A stretch of DNA of 9,888 bases from Acetobacteraceae bacterium (GCA_003164305.1 PLSZ01000619.1:18192-28079); one strand, 5' to 3'; shown: positions 1-7,333, counted from the stretch's first letter. Program-made: numbers and translations. Notes: generated by a model not told the origin, from the letters alone.

Positions 1-963
1 TGGCCGGCGTTGGCGGCGAGGCGTGCCACGCGAAGCGTCCGTGCTCCGGGCGTGGCGTCAGTTCCGCCGCCGGCACCAGGTCGGTCTCCGCCGGCGACAC
101 GCCCGCCACGTCCCACACCGACAGCGCGCCCTGGGCCGCCGCCGAGGTCGCATACAACCCGGCGCCTTCCAGGCCCAACGCGATGTCCATGTCCAACAAC
201 GAGCGAGAGATCGGACCCGGAAGCTGCCCCTCATTGGGCGAGACCCAGTTGTCGCCGAACCGGTCCGCGGCCCGGCGCAAGCCGAACAGCGGCACATCCC
301 GCCCCGTCGGATCGAACGTGAACCATCCTGGGCAATCCGCCACCGCGACCGGAGTCACCGGACCCACCGGCAGGCTGAGCAAACGCCAGACGAACACGCC
401 CAGACGCGGGATCGCGTACCACCCGGCCGTGCCCAGGCCGGCGCGGGTGTCGGCGGTGTGGAAGAACTCGTCGAACGCCGAACCGGCTTTGCCGGCGCCG
501 TGAACATTTCGCAAATTCGCGAACCCGCCGATCCGGGTCCGCGTCAGCGTGCCGCTCAATCCCTCGGCCACGCGCAACCGGGCGGTGTCGCTGCCCGCGG
601 CGGCGGCCGAACCGATCGGCGGATCGAGGCCGTGACGGGTGCGACCGAGGCGGCGGAAGAATTCGACGGTTTTGGCGTCCCAGCCGGTGATGTCGGACGC
701 GATCTGCTCCAGCACCGCCAGCGTGCCCTTGCGGCGCCGGTAGTCGATGGTGTTGGCGACATCCAGCCGTTGCCCTCGGGGGCGTCCAGGCCCAGTACCA
801 GATGGGTGTCCAGCAGGTTGGCGATGTAGGGAATGACCCAGTCGTCGCAGGTCTCGATCGACTGGTCTTCCCACATCCGGTCGATGCCCCGGCGCAGGTC
901 CGCCGCGGTGCCGCCAATCCGGTTGACCATCTCCCGCAACGTCGCCGCTGACTCCGCTGGCAT
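1..963 (-). pseudogene. eCIS gpI-like baseplate protein, 5'-truncated and frameshifted, cut by window edge
   Basis: Resembles the phage-tail gpI-type baseplate proteins of contractile injection systems. The N-terminal signature (IETCDDWVIPYIANLL) is read in one minus frame (codons from about 945 down to 785). The next family block (ANTIDYRRRKGTLAVLEQ, then ITGWDAKTVEFF) is in another frame and starts just after a run of five G's on the plus strand at 778-782. One extra base in that run would join both halves into a continuous protein. From there the second frame stays open to position 1, with further family-like segments such as FHTADTRAGLG, YAIPRLGVFVWRL and FTFDPTGRDVPLFGL. The usual N-terminal stretch before 'LREMVNRIGG' is missing, where gpD-like sequence abuts. 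The second frame is also the frame of the gpD-like gene starting at 1765, so one uninterrupted frame spans both genes while the middle ~55 codons are out of register. Seen: the frames and motifs. Known: the family resemblance, from memory of gpI-like proteins. Inferred: non-functional, unless the frame change is an assembly error. The 3' end is outside the window. Confidence 0.6.
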
Positions 964-1765
964 CGCTGTCGCTGAACGGCGCCGTGCGCGCGACCACGGC
1001 GGTCGGCCGTGTGGCATCCCATTCGAGGTCGAGCTTTCCGGCGGTCCAATTCGTCGGATCGTTGAGCGCGATGATGACGGCCGGATCGCCGTCGAGCTTG
1101 GGGCGCGCGAAAAAACCCGTGCGCGCGCCCGGGTTGGCCGCGCAGGCGATGCGGCACACTTTGCCGGTGCGCCGCGCCAGCAGCCGCGGGAACGCGATGT
1201 CGGAGCCGCGCTGCATCAGGCTATGGGTATCGGCGGTATGCGAAGGTGAATCGTCCTGGCCGTTCTGATCCGACGGCGTGATGCCGTAGTCGCCGAAAAT
1301 CGAAGCCGCGACCGAGGAGTCGGTGACGTCCACCCATTCGCGAACCTTCTCGGTCTGGTTCATCAGCCAGGACGCGTCCTGTCCCCAGACGGAGATCGAC
1401 GCGTTGGTAACGCCGGTTTCCAGATGAACCTTCTGCGCCAACACATAGCCATCGAAAATGCACTGCGTCGCCGCGGGAGCCGAGCCGTCGCCGAGAGCCC
1501 CTGACGTCATCCCGGCCGCCCCCGTCGAGACACCCGACGCGCCGCTGCCACCCGCCGTCGCCACCACGGCGACTGTCGCCAGCGGCGCGAATCGCGGATC
1601 GCCCACATAGGTCAGATCGCCGCCGGTTTCGCGCGACACCGGTAGAGTGATCTGCACCGCGGCGGGCAGGTCCATGCTTTCTTCCACTTCGACCGAGGTG
1701 ATGATCGAGTACAGCGTGGCATCCGCCTTTTGACCGTTCAGCAACAGGTCGTAGGAGCTGGCCAT
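926..1765 (-). pseudogene. eCIS late-control gpD-like protein, C-terminally truncated and fused to gpI
   Basis: Starts with ATG at 1765, immediately after the LysM gene stop, with GAGG seven bases upstream. The product begins MASSYDLLLNGQ and carries segments typical of the gpD/VgrG-like spike-associated protein of eCIS clusters: a CIFDGYVLAQKVHLETG strand region, VWGQDASWLMN, EKVREWVDVTD, ASIFGDYGITP, SHTADTHSLMQRGSD and LEWDATRPTAVVA. These proteins form the hub joining tube to spike. After about 275 residues, at 'GVSGDVAGDG' (around 950-926), the similarity stops and the DNA codes for the middle of a gpI-like protein in another frame. Family members normally continue with roughly 100 more residues, so the C-terminal part is lost. 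The reading frame itself does not stop; it runs on through the gpI region to the window edge. A Gly/Ser/Ala-rich insert lies near residues 70-95. Inferred: an internal deletion of gpD end, spike, gp25-like and gpJ-like genes. A misassembly would look the same. Confidence 0.65.
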
Positions 1766-2050
1766 TTAACCGCCTCGCGGCGCGTCGATCGGCACGCCGA
1801 CCAACGGCCGCGCCGCCAATGCGTCCGGCACAATGGCGCCGTTCGCGTCGCAGACATGCCAGAACCGGGTCGCATCGCCGAGAAAGCGTCCCGAGATCTG
1901 ATCCAGCCGGTCGCCGGAGTTGCGCCGGTAGTAACCCAGAACCGCTCGCTGGCCGGGCGCCGGTGTTCTCGTGGCGAGGACGCGCGTCCCGTCCGGGCGG
2001 GTGACGCCGTAGGGGACGAGGTTGAAATAGCGGCTACCGGGGAAGAACAT
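1766..2050 (-). CDS. small LysM-like baseplate/tail protein of eCIS (94 aa)
   Basis: A 94-residue protein starting MFFPGSRYFNLVPYG, with a C-terminal LysM-like segment: GDRLDQISGRFLGDATRFWHVCDANGAIVPDAL. The pattern 'GDRLDxIsxRFLGDxxxFWxxCDANGA' is characteristic of the tail-protein-X/LysM-like small baseplate proteins that lie between the tube-type protein and gpD in eCIS clusters. These are thought to act in the baseplate hub rather than in peptidoglycan binding. The start at 2050 is preferred over upstream in-frame ATGs because family members begin 'MFFP' and AAGG lies eight bases upstream; earlier starts would overlap the previous gene. It begins 13 bp after the tube-type gene and ends directly against the gpD-like start, so the three form one transcription unit. 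The gene itself looks intact. What it does in a cluster lacking its partners is unknown. Confidence 0.8.
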   Translation of the reverse strand: MFFPGSRYFNLVPYGVTRPDGTRVLATRTPAPGQRAVLGYYRRNSGDRLDQISGRFLGDATRFWHVCDANGAIVPDALAARPLVGVPIDAPRGG

Positions 2051-2063
2051 GTCTCGCGCCTTC

Positions 2064-2807
2064 TCAGTACGGCGCCGGCAACATGCCGATATTGGAGCCT
2101 GGCGATCCCGATGGCGCCTGCCCGGCCAACGACACCCTGTTGCTCTGCATGTTCGCATAGGCGGTCGCGCCAATCTGGGCCGTCGGCCCCTTCACGGCTC
2201 GCAGAGCATCCGGCGTCAGCACCGTCAGGGTCATTTGCGCGTCGGCATGCGTGGGATTGAGCTGGTCGTCGTACAGTATCTCCGAAACACTGAAAGCGGT
2301 GACCCGCACTGGCACGGTGCGCAGCGGCCCCCAGGAGAACAGGACCACCGGCACCTGAGAGAGCGGCACGCTCCGCGGTGCCGTTGTCGCCGAGGCCGAG
2401 CCCTGCGCCGCGGCGTTGTTCGACGCGGAAACCTGGCCTTCGAGCCCGGAATCCGGCGGAGCCGATGGAAATTGCAGCAGTTCGAGAGCTGCGAGCCGCG
2501 GGTAAACGCCGTTGGCGGCCGCGTCGGCGGCGGCTGGATCGATGGCGATGTCGGAGAGATCGAGGTCTGAATCAAGCCGGAGGGTAAAGGCGAAGGTTTC
2601 TCCCGGCACGCCGGTGGCGGCCAGCGGGTTCACCGTCACCGTGACCTTGGTATCGGACGGCGGCGGCGGCGCGGCCGCTTCCGTCCACGCATGGGTCATC
2701 GTTTCCGGGTTGATCTGGAACACGATCACATTGGGTTGCGACGGCTGACCAAGGCTCCCCGAGGGGGGATAGGAAATCAGCGCGCCTTTCATGACAGACC
2801 CGGCCAT
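2064..2807 (-). CDS. contractile injection system tube-type protein (Afp7/Pvc7-like N-domain, 247 aa)
   Basis: The product has the hallmark N-terminus of the CIS tube-type family: KGALISYPP near residue 7, then VIVFQINPETMTHAW at residues 27-41. A β-rich middle follows (TFAFTLRLD, 71-79), then the second family block VLFSWGPLRTVPVRVTAFS at 155-173 and ILYDDQLNPTHADAQMTLTVL at about 177-197. A Ser/Ala/Gly-rich low-complexity linker sits at about 126-145. The tail (200-247) is polar and probably flexible. Family members are thought to link the inner tube to the baseplate in Afp/PVC-like particles; in some relatives a LysM domain is fused at the C-terminus, whereas here it is the next gene. ATG at 2807 is supported by AGGA nine bases upstream (2817-2820); an internal Met at 2792 is the alternative. 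Upstream genes expected in an eCIS operon (sheath, tube) are not present, so this is the first surviving gene of the block and has no obvious promoter. Confidence 0.75.
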   Translation of the reverse strand: MAGSVMKGALISYPPSGSLGQPSQPNVIVFQINPETMTHAWTEAAAPPPPSDTKVTVTVNPLAATGVPGETFAFTLRLDSDLDLSDIAIDPAAADAAANGVYPRLAALELLQFPSAPPDSGLEGQVSASNNAAAQGSASATTAPRSVPLSQVPVVLFSWGPLRTVPVRVTAFSVSEILYDDQLNPTHADAQMTLTVLTPDALRAVKGPTAQIGATAYANMQSNRVSLAGQAPSGSPGSNIGMLPAPY

Positions 2808-2820
2808 TGGCTTTTTTCCT

Positions 2821-3205
2821 ACGGAATGCGCGCCAGCTCGCGCAGCGTCGCCTCGGTCTACGCGACGTCAGGCGCCTCGCGATGGATCACCGGCGCCGGG
2901 ACTCCAGGCGCGCAAACACACTACGCGGATCCCACGACCGCCCCGGGATGTTCGTTCGGTGACATGGCCAGCGCGGTCAATCAATAGTTCGCGGTTTTGC
3001 CAGGGGGTCCTGGCCGGTGCCGAGCCGGGAGGAAGCCGCGGTTGCCTGGAACCTCCTTTACGGCGACCCGACGTCAATTTGGCGGATTATGACGAAGCCA
3101 CCTGAACGGAGCGCAAGCCTCGCGGATTGTTGTCCCCATTGTTGTCCGGAGTATAATATTCGATCGTGCTACAGAGCGAAATGGGGTTTAATTCATTGAT
3201 ATGAT
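2821..3205. other. gene-free boundary between eCIS block and tRNA
   Basis: No convincing gene is found on either strand. Immediately upstream of the tube-type gene, minus-strand codons read TEATLRELARIP and a stop (2857-2819), preceded by an in-frame stop. This could be the tail of a decayed upstream gene, but it is too short to assign. A Shine-Dalgarno-like AAAGGAGGT (minus, 3059-3051) has no start codon at the right distance. From about 3150 to 3205 the DNA becomes markedly AT-rich compared with the surroundings. It includes TATAAT at 3152-3157 (plus) and TATACT-like sequence on the minus strand, but nothing clearly transcribed from them. A 10-bp direct repeat (ATTGTTGTCC) lies at 3126-3135 and 3138-3147. 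No integrase was recognised. Confidence 0.5.
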
Positions 3206-3282
3206 TGGTGCGCCCGGTAGGACTCGAACCTACAACCAAGCGGTTATGAGCCGCCGGCTCTGACCAATTGAGCTACAGGCGC
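3206..3282 (-). tRNA. tRNA with CAT anticodon, most likely tRNA-Ile2 (lysidine-modified)
   Basis: The minus strand folds as a complete tRNA with the CCA encoded. The 7-bp acceptor stem is GCGCCTG/CGGGCGC with discriminator A. The D arm is GCTC...GAGC, the anticodon stem GGCGG/CCGCT encloses loop CTCATAA (anticodon CAT), the variable loop follows, and the T arm is GTAGG-TTCGAGT-CCTAC. A CAT anticodon can be initiator Met, elongator Met or Ile2. The anticodon-arm and variable-loop sequence CTCATAACCGCTTGGT closely matches the E. coli tRNA-Ile2 pattern (CTCATAATCGCTTGGT), and the acceptor pairs at position 1, unlike initiator tRNA. I therefore favour Ile2, which reads AUA after TilS modification; elongator tRNA-Met is the alternative. 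The gene lies 58 bp downstream of lspA on the same strand. Its 3' end faces the eCIS block, the usual geometry for tRNA-targeted integration. Confidence 0.93.
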
Positions 3283-3293
3283 ACCGTGGCCGC

Positions 3294-3322
3294 ATCAGAC
3301 CCGACAACCGGGACCGCTTCAA
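3294..3322 (-). promoter_or_regulatory. putative sigma-70 promoter for the tRNA gene
   Basis: On the minus strand, TTGAAG (3322-3317) is followed after exactly 17 bp by TCTGAT (3299-3294). A start site about seven bases further would fall near 3287, just before the mature tRNA 5' end at 3282. The spacing is ideal but the -10 matches only four of six consensus bases, so co-transcription from ileS-lspA is also possible. Confidence 0.4.
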
Positions 3323-3340
3323 TAGGCGAATCCCCTCGCC

Positions 3341-3847
3341 TCAGGCCTGACCATGCCGGGGAACCTCCCCCTCCGCGGGCCGCCGCCGGAACTGGCCCTC
3401 CACGACCAGCAGCGCCACCCCGCAAACGATCGCCGCGTCCGCGACATTGAACACATACCACGACCAATCGCCGATATGCGCATGGATGAAATCCACCACC
3501 CAACCGTAGCGCAACCGATCGATCACGTTGCCCACCGCGCCCCCGGCGATCGCCCCGATCGACACCGCCATCAGGGTGTTCTCCGCCCGCCGCAGCCAAA
3601 TCCCCAGCGCCACGACGACCACCAACGCGATCCCCGCCAGCACGAAATGGCTCCAGGAACCCAACCCGTTCAACAGCCCGAACGTGACGCCCTGATTCTG
3701 CACGTATGTCAGATTCAGCACCGGCAACAGCACGACCTGCCGCAGATCCGGCAAATCGAGCACATGCAGGATCCAGTATTTGCTGCCCTGATCCGCCGCC
3801 AGCACCAGCAACGCCGAGACAATCCCCCACCGGATCGAGGGCTTCAT
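3341..3847 (-). CDS. lspA: lipoprotein signal peptidase LspA (168 aa)
   Basis: Inner-membrane aspartyl protease that cleaves the signal peptide from diacylglyceryl-prolipoproteins, the second step of lipoprotein maturation. The 168-residue length is normal. Four hydrophobic segments are visible at about 8-18, 66-84, 92-106 and 133-150. Family motifs are present: the early Asp region (AADQGSK, 17-23), YVQNQGVTFGLL (48-59), the catalytic GNVIDR (Asp110) and FNVADAAI (Asp137). A short basic/acidic C-terminal tail follows the last helix. The ATG overlaps the ileS stop by four bases (ATGA), indicating translational coupling. An in-frame extension upstream lies inside ileS and is not credible. ileS-lspA is a widespread conserved gene pair, which supports both calls. 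The gene appears intact. Confidence 0.97.
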   Translation of the reverse strand: MKPSIRWGIVSALLVLAADQGSKYWILHVLDLPDLRQVVLLPVLNLTYVQNQGVTFGLLNGLGSWSHFVLAGIALVVVVALGIWLRRAENTLMAVSIGAIAGGAVGNVIDRLRYGWVVDFIHAHIGDWSWYVFNVADAAIVCGVALLVVEGQFRRRPAEGEVPRHGQA

Positions 3848-6648
3848 GCCGCCTCGACCGCGTCGGTGCAGCGCAGGCACAACGTCGGATGCGCCGCCTG
3901 GCCGCCGACCTCGGTCAGCACCCGCCAGCAGCGATCGCATTTGTGCCCAGGAGCCACCGCGATCTCCGCCAGATCGTCGCCCACCCCAGCGACGGCGTGC
4001 ACGGATGACACGATCGCCAGTTCGGCCCATTCCGCTTCGCTCAGCAACTCCGCCTCATCCGGCGCCAGTTTCAGCGTCACCGCCGCCTGCAAGGACGCGC
4101 CAATGACATTGGCCCGGCGGGCTTCCTCCAGAGGCACCGTGACGCGCCGCCGGATCGCGCGGATCTGTTCCCACTTCGCCGCCAGCGGATCGTCACGCCA
4201 GGTGTGCGGCAGAATCGGAAACTGGTGCAGGTGCACGCTGTCCTGCTCGCCGAACCGAGCGGTCCACGCCTCCTCGGCGGTAAAGCACAACACCGGCGCC
4301 AGCCACGTGCACAGGCAGCGATGCAAATAATCCAGCACCGTCCGGGCGGACCGGCGGCGAACGCTGTCCGGCCGGTCGCAGTAAACCGCGTCCTTGCGGA
4401 TATCGAAATAAAACGCCGACAGATCGGTGGCGCAGAAGTTATGGACATCGGGATAAACCCCGGTCCAATCGTAACTCTCCACCGCCGCGCGGATTTTCGC
4501 GTCCAGCCCGGTCATCCGGTGCAGAATGTATCGTTCCAGCTCCGGCATATCTTCAACCGGCACCGCCTCGGCCGTTTCAAACCCCGCCAATGAGCCCAGT
4601 ACCCAGCGCAGCGTATTGCGCAGCCGCCGGTAAAGCTCGGCCTGCTGCTTGAGGATTTCCGGGCCGATCCGCAGGTCCTCGGAGGTGTCGGACATCATCA
4701 CCCAAAGCCTCAGGATATCGACGCCGTATTTGTCGGCGATCTCATCCGGCGCCACGACATTGCCCAGTGATTTGGACATTTTGCGGCCGTGCTCGTCGTT
4801 GACGAAGCCGTGGGTGAGGACGGCCTTGAACGGCGCCACGCCGCGGGTGCCAACCGATTCCAGCAGCGACGAGTGGAACCAGCCGCGATGCTGATCGGAG
4901 CCCTCCAGATACAGATCGGCCGGCCAGGGCAGATCGCGGCCTTCCAGCACGAACGCGTGGGTCGATCCAGACTCGAACCAGACATCGACGATGTCGCGCA
5001 CCTGCTCGTAGTCGTCGGGGTTGCGATCCGGCCCCAGGAAACGTGACGGAGGCGACGAGTACCACGCATCGGCGCCCTCGGCGGTGAAGGCCGCGACGAT
5101 GCGCTCGACCACGGCCTCGTCGCGCAGTGGTTCACCCGAGCGTTTGTCAACGAAGATCGGGATCGGCACCCCCCAGGCGCGTTGCCGGCTGATGCACCAG
5201 TCCGGGCGGGCTGCGATCATCGAGCCAATCCGGTTGCGCCCCTGATCCGGCACGAACACGGTGGCGTCGATCGCCCGCAGCGCCTTTTCGCGGATACGCT
5301 CCGGCCCGTCCATGCGGATGAACCATTGCGGCGTCGCGCGGAAGATCAGCGGCGCCCTCGACCGCCAGGAGTGTGGGTAGGAGTGCACGATCTTGCCGCG
5401 CCCGAGCAGAGCGCCCGCATCGGTCAGCGCCTCGCAGACCGCGTCGGCGACCTTGTACACATGCTGACCGGCGAACAGCGGCACCCAGGCGTTGAACGTC
5501 CCATCGCCGCCGACCGTTTCCGGCACGTCCAACGCATGCGCGCGGCCGAGGATGAAGTCGTCCTCGCCATGGCCCGGCGCGATGTGGACGAACCCCGTGC
5601 CGGCGTCGGTGGTGACGAAATCCGCCAGCAGCAGCGGCGTATCCTGGTCGTAGCCATGGCCGCGCAACGGATGCGCGCAAACCACGCCGGCCAGCGCCTC
5701 GCCCTTATAGACGTGCAGCAGATGGTGCGCGGTGATGCCAACCTCCTGGCACACCTGGGGCAGCAATGGCAGCGCGATCAGCATCGTCTCGTGGTGCCGG
5801 GCCAGCGAGCCCTCGGCGGTGCCCTCCACCCGCACCAGCGCGTAATCGATCTCCGGTCCGGCGGCGAGCGCGCGGTTGCCCGGCATGGTCCACGGCGTCG
5901 TGGTCCAGATGACGACCGAGGCACCACGCAATTCATCGACCGGCGCCTGAACGATCGGGAACCGCACGAAGATCGTGGTGCTGGTGTGGTCGTGATACTC
6001 GATCTCGGCCTCGGCCAGAGCGGTCTTCTCCACCGGCGACCACATCACCGGCCGCAACCCGCGATACAGCGCGCCGTTCAGCAGGAACTTCAGGATTTCA
6101 TGGGCGATCGCGCCCTCGGACGCCAGGTCCATGGTGGCGTAGCGGTCACGCCACGCGCCCTCGACCCCCAGACGGCGGAACTCCCGAGCTTGCACGCCCA
6201 TCCAGTGCGCGGCGTAAGCGCGGCACTCGGCGCGGAAATCCAGCACCGGGACGGCGTCCTTGTCCTTCTTTTTCGAGCGGTACTGTTCCTCGATCTTCCA
6301 CTCGATCGGCAGCCCGTGGCAGTCCCAGCCGGGGATATAGTTGGCGTCGAACCCAGCCATCTGGCGCGTGCGGTTGATCACGTCCTTCAGGATCTTGTTC
6401 AGCGCGGTGCCGATATGCAGGTTGCCGTTCGCGTACGGCGGCCCGTCGTGCAGGATGAACATCGGCCGGCCTTTGGAGGCCGCGCGCAGCTTGCCCCACA
6501 GATCCATCGCCTCCCACCGGGCGAGGATCGCGGGTTCCTTCTTCGGCAAATCCCCGCGCATGGGGAAAGAGGTCTGAGGCAAAAACACCGTATCGCGATA
6601 GTCGCGAGGCGCCCCCGGTGGGGCACCCGTTACCGGAGCGTCGTTCAT
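3844..6648 (-). CDS. ileS: isoleucyl-tRNA synthetase (934 aa)
   Basis: Class I aminoacyl-tRNA synthetase that charges tRNA-Ile. Visible in order: the N-terminal TVFLPQTSFPMRGDLPKKEP block, the HIGH-type signature GPPYANGNLHIG (HIGT at 78-81), GWDCHGLPIEWK, the editing (CP1) domain with VIWTTTPWTMPGNRA, the WCISRQRAWGVPIP segment, DVWFESGSTHAFV, the KMSKS loop at 623-627, and a C-terminal zinc site CDRC...CLRC (Cys904, 907, 924, 927). Length and domain order fit bacterial IleRS with the C-terminal zinc finger. The longest open frame begins with TTG at 6708, but that TTG is the -35 box of a plausible promoter and the extra 20 residues are not family-like. I chose ATG at 6648, preceded by GGA at a workable distance; ATGs at 6669 and 6660 are less likely. 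lspA follows with a 4-bp overlap. Confidence 0.97.
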   Translation of the reverse strand: MNDAPVTGAPPGAPRDYRDTVFLPQTSFPMRGDLPKKEPAILARWEAMDLWGKLRAASKGRPMFILHDGPPYANGNLHIGTALNKILKDVINRTRQMAGFDANYIPGWDCHGLPIEWKIEEQYRSKKKDKDAVPVLDFRAECRAYAAHWMGVQAREFRRLGVEGAWRDRYATMDLASEGAIAHEILKFLLNGALYRGLRPVMWSPVEKTALAEAEIEYHDHTSTTIFVRFPIVQAPVDELRGASVVIWTTTPWTMPGNRALAAGPEIDYALVRVEGTAEGSLARHHETMLIALPLLPQVCQEVGITAHHLLHVYKGEALAGVVCAHPLRGHGYDQDTPLLLADFVTTDAGTGFVHIAPGHGEDDFILGRAHALDVPETVGGDGTFNAWVPLFAGQHVYKVADAVCEALTDAGALLGRGKIVHSYPHSWRSRAPLIFRATPQWFIRMDGPERIREKALRAIDATVFVPDQGRNRIGSMIAARPDWCISRQRAWGVPIPIFVDKRSGEPLRDEAVVERIVAAFTAEGADAWYSSPPSRFLGPDRNPDDYEQVRDIVDVWFESGSTHAFVLEGRDLPWPADLYLEGSDQHRGWFHSSLLESVGTRGVAPFKAVLTHGFVNDEHGRKMSKSLGNVVAPDEIADKYGVDILRLWVMMSDTSEDLRIGPEILKQQAELYRRLRNTLRWVLGSLAGFETAEAVPVEDMPELERYILHRMTGLDAKIRAAVESYDWTGVYPDVHNFCATDLSAFYFDIRKDAVYCDRPDSVRRRSARTVLDYLHRCLCTWLAPVLCFTAEEAWTARFGEQDSVHLHQFPILPHTWRDDPLAAKWEQIRAIRRRVTVPLEEARRANVIGASLQAAVTLKLAPDEAELLSEAEWAELAIVSSVHAVAGVGDDLAEIAVAPGHKCDRCWRVLTEVGGQAAHPTLCLRCTDAVEAA

Positions 6649-6679
6649 GGCGGGATCCATCACAGGCATTCGGATGCGG

Positions 6680-6708
6680 CGTATTGGGCCGGGGTCAGGT
6701 CGCGTCAA
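6680..6708 (-). promoter_or_regulatory. putative ileS promoter
   Basis: TTGACG (6708-6703) and AATACG (6685-6680) are separated by 17 bp on the minus strand. The -35 is near consensus, the -10 is weak (central ATA only). A start near 6673 would leave a ~25-nt leader before the chosen ileS ATG at 6648. No T-box or other leader structure is apparent in so short a leader. Confidence 0.4.
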
Positions 6709-6885
6709 GGCTTCCGGCGGTTAGCGCGCCGCCGGGGTGGTAATTCGCGCCAGCCTATACGTGGTTGACCTGTTCGGTGCCATAGCCGGGAGCATGCGGC
6801 TTCGCGGGAGTTGGGGTCAAGTTTTATCCCGGTCGCCGTGAGTCCGCGTATCCTTCAAATGGCCCACGAATATGGGCGACCTGGC
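6709..6885. other. intergenic stretch upstream of ileS, nothing recognised
   Basis: About 180 bp between the ileS promoter and a short minus-strand ORF. Open frames here have no recognisable motifs, and I see no clear hairpin-plus-T-run terminator. Confidence 0.4.
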
Positions 6886-7155
6886 TCAAATCCCGCTGAG
6901 CAACGCATCGATCGCCCGCGCAATCTGGTCGCGGTCCGCCGCGAGCGTTCCCACCGAACGGCCCTTCTGAAAGACCGGAATGCTGGCCATGTTCTGGGTC
7001 ATGAGCATGAACGCGACGCCATTGAAGGGCCAAAAATCGCTTTTCAGCAGCCCGCCGAACGCCTGGCGACGATCCCGGTCGGGCCGCTGTGGCGGTTGTT
7101 GTTGCCGCGAATGCCCCCAATTGTGCCACGGTCGGCGACAAGGAAGGTGCCGCAT
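6886..7155 (-). CDS. short hypothetical ORF, possible thioredoxin-like C-terminal fragment (89 aa)
   Basis: Not confidently recognised. The last ~55 codons have high-GC third positions typical of real genes here. The segment NMASIPVFQKGRSVGTL followed by ADRDQIARAIDALLSG resembles the end of thioredoxin-fold proteins ('...SIPT-f-f-k-G--v---G---d-l--aI--ll'). The upstream half (to the ATG at 7155) is Arg/Gln-rich and unlike a thioredoxin. No CxxC active-site motif is found in any of the three minus frames, and there is no good ribosome binding site for the ATG, which also overlaps the antitoxin start on the other strand. It may be a decayed or truncated gene whose true start is a downstream ATG (near 7010), or a spurious frame. 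It belongs to the accessory DNA between ileS and the toxin-antitoxin remains. Confidence 0.25.
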   Translation of the reverse strand: MRHLPCRRPWHNWGHSRQQQPPQRPDRDRRQAFGGLLKSDFWPFNGVAFMLMTQNMASIPVFQKGRSVGTLAADRDQIARAIDALLSGI

Positions 7156-7333
7156 GCCTGACTCTGAAGCAAAGTCGATCTTCGATACGGAACCGGATGA
7201 GGCTCATGAGGCGCGGCTCGACGCCGAAGCTGACTCGGACTATGCGGCGGGCCGGTTCGAACCGCATGAGCGCGTCCGGGAGTGGCTTAAAAAGCTTGCA
7301 CGGGGTGAAAGAATCCCTCCGCCTGAAGCATGA
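7154..7333 (+). CDS. small antitoxin of a RelE/ParE-type toxin-antitoxin module (59 aa)
   Basis: A 59-residue acidic-then-basic protein. Its C-terminal half DYAAGRFEPHERVREWLKKL matches the common antitoxin pattern 'Y-x-A-G-R-x-x-P-H-E-x-V-x-x-W-L' found directly upstream of RelE/ParE toxins. The N-terminal part is rich in Asp/Glu. In such modules the antitoxin binds and neutralises the toxin and represses the operon. ATG at 7154 follows AGGAAGG by six bases, a strong ribosome binding site that decides the start. The toxin frame opens three bases after the stop, so the pair would be co-translated. The antitoxin looks intact although the toxin is broken. The exact antitoxin family (ParD-, RelB- or other-like) cannot be settled by eye. 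Confidence 0.75.
   Translation: MPDSEAKSIFDTEPDEAHEARLDAEADSDYAAGRFEPHERVREWLKKLARGERIPPPEA

Noticed and set aside
23..829. 268-codon plus-strand open frame
   Set aside because: Antisense to the gpI-like region, which has clear family motifs; no recognisable domains and a compositionally typical shadow.
3040..3060. Plus-strand CCTGGAACCTCCTTTA resembles the 3' end of 16S rRNA
   Set aside because: The match is short, has a gap, and upstream sequence does not follow 16S helix 45; more likely chance or an orphan Shine-Dalgarno-like AAAGGAGGT on the minus strand.
3126..3147. Start of a CRISPR-like array
   Set aside because: Only two 10-bp copies two bases apart; no repeat-spacer pattern.
3152..3157. 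TATAAT with TTGTCC upstream as a plus-strand promoter
   Set aside because: It would transcribe only antisense to the tRNA and lspA; no gene follows, and AT-rich DNA readily gives such matches.
3163..3200. Rho-independent terminator after the tRNA
   Set aside because: The only inverted repeat (CCCCATT with AATGGGG) has a loop of about 40 bases and no T-run.
6649..6708. 20-residue N-terminal extension of IleRS from TTG
   Set aside because: The TTG is part of a TTGACG -35 box and the extra residues are not family-like.
5182..6768. 528-codon plus-strand open frame
   Set aside because: It lies entirely opposite ileS, whose conserved motifs are unmistakable; the antisense product is Arg/His/Gln-rich as expected for a shadow frame in GC-rich DNA.
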